A stretch of DNA of 64,000 bases, from positions 243,345 to 307,344 of the forward strand of contig NW_019775487.1 in NCBI RefSeq assembly GCF_001039355.2. The letters are read 5' to 3'. How positions within the stretch are numbered: position 1 is the stretch's first letter; each line of letters starts with the position of its first letter. The notes under the pieces are model-generated. The model made no database searches. It saw nothing but the letters and a program-made list of their open reading frames with translations, and was not told where the DNA came from. Source of the DNA: Lingula anatina (lineage: Eukaryota > Brachiopoda > Lingulata > Lingulida > Lingulidae). Both the position numbers and the translations under genes were made by a program. Below, one piece after another: positions 61,359 to 64,000 of the stretch.

Positions 61359-63230
61359 TTTTATCGCTGATTGTCAGTTTTGACTTCATTTGAAATGACC
61401 AATTTTGACAAATGTTATAGTCTTTGGTGTCTTTCCTTGCTTATTATGGATTTTACAGAAAACAGATGAGTAGGGACAAAGTTGTTCATGATCATACAAC
61501 AGAACATTTCAAAAATTATAAAAAAAATATGGCTACAATATTTCTAGGTAGAATTATCTCCAAACTGGTCTTGAACTTTTTTCAACTCAAAAGAAATGTT
61601 CTATTTTAGGCATTTGTTTACAAAGTAAAGAAAAAAGTACTAGTTTCCCTTCTTTCTCTTTCCTCTGTCTCTCTCCAGCATGTCTGTAGCCTACGCGGCA
61701 AGCAGCAAGTCTGTCTCTGAAAACAAAATTCACACCGGTGTTGATGAAATACCTGCTGTTTAGAGGATTTTTTATAATTTTTGGAAGGAATTGAACATGC
61801 TTTGTGGTAATGACATCCTGCTGTGGTGGTGCCAGTACATGCAGTTTTTCATTATGCCCCTATTTATGCTCAATTTAGTTTGTGGAGGATTAGTTCCACT
61901 AAGAAAAACATTCACATAACATTAGACTTTGCACACCCAATGGTGCCTTTGCACTGATGTTCTGAAATTAAATTTTGCTACAACTCTTGTCTTGCTTGAA
62001 TTTCTCTCTAATACTAGGTAGACTTCTGCCTAACCTTCTTCTCTTGGCATGGTGACCAAGTGCTGCCCCCTATTATCAGGAAAAATCCCCTTCACATCAT
62101 GCCAGCCACAAGATGTTGGCCCGGTTAGGACTGTCATGTATTCATTAATAAAACAAATAAATTTCAAAATTCTGTACAGTCGGCTGCAAATGAGTAGCAT
62201 GTGAAAGCGTCAGGTTTACCTTGTGTAGCTATATTGGTTTGATAAATCAAGCCTGCTAAGTACCGAGGCAAGCAGCTTGCTTAAATCTTGCCACTGCTCC
62301 ATCCTGACAGGCTGAGTGCTAGCTACAAATCATTGTAGTCAGAAAATCACATTGCTTCAATCTATTCAACATTTATCTTGAGGGGGAAGTAGTGTGGACC
62401 ACACAGTGAACTGGGGAAGGAACTGATTTAACTCCAACTTTGCTACACACTCTCCTCATGAAGCCAGGGCAGGCCAGGCCCACACCTCAGCCAATTCAAT
62501 TGATTATATACTGCTCCTCTCGGGCATACTCTGCATCAGGGGGCTACTGTCAATAACAACAAAAAATATACAACTTGTATTTTCTTGGTTGCACAGCTGT
62601 GAGGCAGTTGTATTCCCTCTTTAATTTGTTTCAATTGCTTGTGGCCAGTTTTAAGACTAGTTTTAAATACCTGATAATGTTGAAAGTTTTGGATTTTCTT
62701 TAATTTTTTTCCTATTGATTTTTTTTCATGTATACGCCAAACATTTATTAATGTGCATAAAGTTTTTATATCAGCATTAATAAAAGGGGGTTTACGAAAA
62801 GCCTATTTAATATGACAGATAGAGCTTTATATTTTACCTACACATTCTTATTATTTATAACTTGAATTAACTTGTATTTTAATTTTGGATACTGTCAAAT
62901 AAAAATATTTTTGTTAGTTAAAAAAGCAAAGGTTTAAATAAATTTTCAGCTTTCATGAAAAAAAAATGTTCTTAAAATTATTGGATAGATTTTTTAAAAA
63001 ACCACAAACTTTACATTCTGATTATTTACAAGTTACCCGATGATTTGTGAATTTATTTTTCAAGTGCAGAGTTTGTAATTTTTTTCTCCCAACAAGATAT
63101 ACAAAGCAAAAGTGCAGGATAAAAAAAAAAGAAATGTCAAATGTCAGATGTATGAATTCTTGGTCAGTGAAACGGTCAGATATAAATTGTGGTCACTTCA
63201 TGCTCGGTCAGTGTCGTCCAAGTGAGGCCG

Positions 63231-63263
63231 GTTGCCCTGGACAACCGTGACATTGATTGATGG
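63231..63263 (+). promoter_or_regulatory. RFX-type X-box next to MEIS half-site and PBX-HOX site (block A2 copy)
   Basis: The same array as at 61085-61117, unchanged in the other probable haplotype while flanking bases vary. X-box at 63231-63245, TGATTGATGG at 63254-63263. Confidence 0.35.
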
Positions 63264-64000
63264 GTGCGGACAATATATTGTTTTATTGAATAGTTAGCCT
63301 GTTAACCTCTGCAAGCTCTGTATGCTGCTTAACAGCCTTATATTTTGAGTTATCAAATAATTTGTTTTTTCACAAAGCACACTATTAATTTTAACATGTT
63401 AGCAAGAAAGTAGAATTCTGGGTAATTATGTTTATGAGCTGCGATTGTGTGAAGTGCGAAGTAATTTAATGTGTTATGACACGCCTTATTGTAAAAAAAA
63501 GTGTTCATACTTTGTGTACAAAAATGTTTGAAGTTAACACAATTTTCTTTAAAAATACTAGTCTCTGTTCAATTTTAAACCTGGTGATCTTTTTGATCTA
63601 AAAAGGGGTGTGGCTAAATCCTGATATACTTGTCAAGAACAATAAATCCCCAGCCCTTGGACATGTTTGTTGTTTTGTGTAATGGTGGTTTCATAATCTG
63701 AGCTTATTTACGTGCACCTGGACACATCTAGATCTATATATAGGCATGCATATCTGTGCAAAAATCATTATGATTCTCCTGCTGCGATAGATAACATGTA
63801 TAGGCACAGGTGCACAGCTTGCCTGCTTGTATACATACTCATAGAGGTACAGTGACTAGAGACTATAAACTACATGAAGGCATGTTTACAAATACAGACA
63901 CAAACACATTAATTTTTACGCCCACACCTGACGCCTTCTGATCTTTTCACTGATTGATTTTTGTATCTGTTTAAGGAACTTTGTTGTGTGATGTACACAC

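Larger units (their letters stand above)
58782..63499. repeat. Near-identical tandem blocks of 2.1-2.4 kb around two single-N gaps
   Basis: Three segments cover one underlying sequence: A1 (58782-58962), B (58964-61357) and A2 (61359-63499). B overlaps A1 at its start and A2 over almost its whole length, with scattered substitutions. The last 112 bp of A1 (58851-58962) are identical to the first 112 bp of A2 (61359-61470), including differences from B. This indicates that haplotype B was inserted at an unmerged overlap in haplotype A. Confidence 0.88.
43811..64000 (+). other. Intron 9 (more than 20 kb, phase 2), 3' end beyond the window
   Basis: It starts with GTAAGT inside the Trp codon of homeodomain helix 3. 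I looked through the plus strand for the expected helix-3 exon (FINARRRIVQP) and did not find it, so the intron should continue past 64000, unless the exon lies in an assembly gap. The intron contains microsatellites, MEIS and PBX-HOX motif clusters and a probable false duplication at 58782-63499. No other gene is supported. Confidence 0.75.

Noticed and set aside
59045-61609. Similar open frames at 59045-59302 and 61424-61609 suggesting a repeated gene or transposon
   Set aside because: They are the same intronic sequence seen twice because of the probable haplotype duplication, with no protein similarity I recognise. I saw no terminal inverted repeats, reverse transcriptase or transposase.

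Overview
This is an intron-rich animal (bilaterian) nuclear window. The only gene I can support is a plus-strand MEIS-class TALE homeobox gene, the orthologue of vertebrate MEIS1/2/3 and insect homothorax. Nine coding exons lie between 5924 and 43810. They join in phase with GT-AG introns to give about 336 codons, ending inside the homeodomain. The last homeodomain exon (helix 3 'FINARRR' and the C-terminal tail) is not in the remaining 20 kb, so the gene is 3'-truncated by the window.

The organism looks like a marine invertebrate and probably a lophotrochozoan such as a mollusc or annelid (inference). The protein has homothorax-like features (VIDERDT after the second MEIS homology region, TPEVRPPS in the linker, GSGEGT before the homeodomain). 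Noncoding DNA is AT-rich, with long introns and many microsatellites. Three single-N joins are flanked by near-identical copies differing by roughly 1-2 percent or less, the pattern left when a very heterozygous diploid is assembled with both haplotypes in series.

Layout: 1-5923 is upstream and presumed 5' UTR sequence, with a perfect PBX-MEIS decamer at 5688 and several uORFs. 5924-10519 holds exons 1-6, compactly spaced (MEIS N-terminal domain). Intron 6 (14 kb) leads to exon 7 (linker); intron 7 (13 kb) to exon 8 (acidic linker plus homeodomain arm, helix 1 and the start of the loop); intron 8 (5.8 kb) to exon 9 (PYP loop, helix 2, start of helix 3). Intron 9 runs from 43811 past the window end.

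The long introns contain no second gene that I can support. They do contain candidate regulatory sequence: a cluster of five TGACAG (MEIS) hexamers at 52225-52505, with PBX-HOX-type sites 300 bp further on; a MEIS + PBX-HOX arrangement next to an RFX-type X-box at 61085-61117; nuclear-receptor half-site arrays at 16684 and 37122; and CTCF-like motifs at 11816, 19852 and 29228. Together with the promoter-proximal decamer these suggest MEIS/PBX/HOX autoregulation, which is inference. About 2.5 kb near 58963-61470 and about 0.7 kb near 24615-25987 are probably false duplications.
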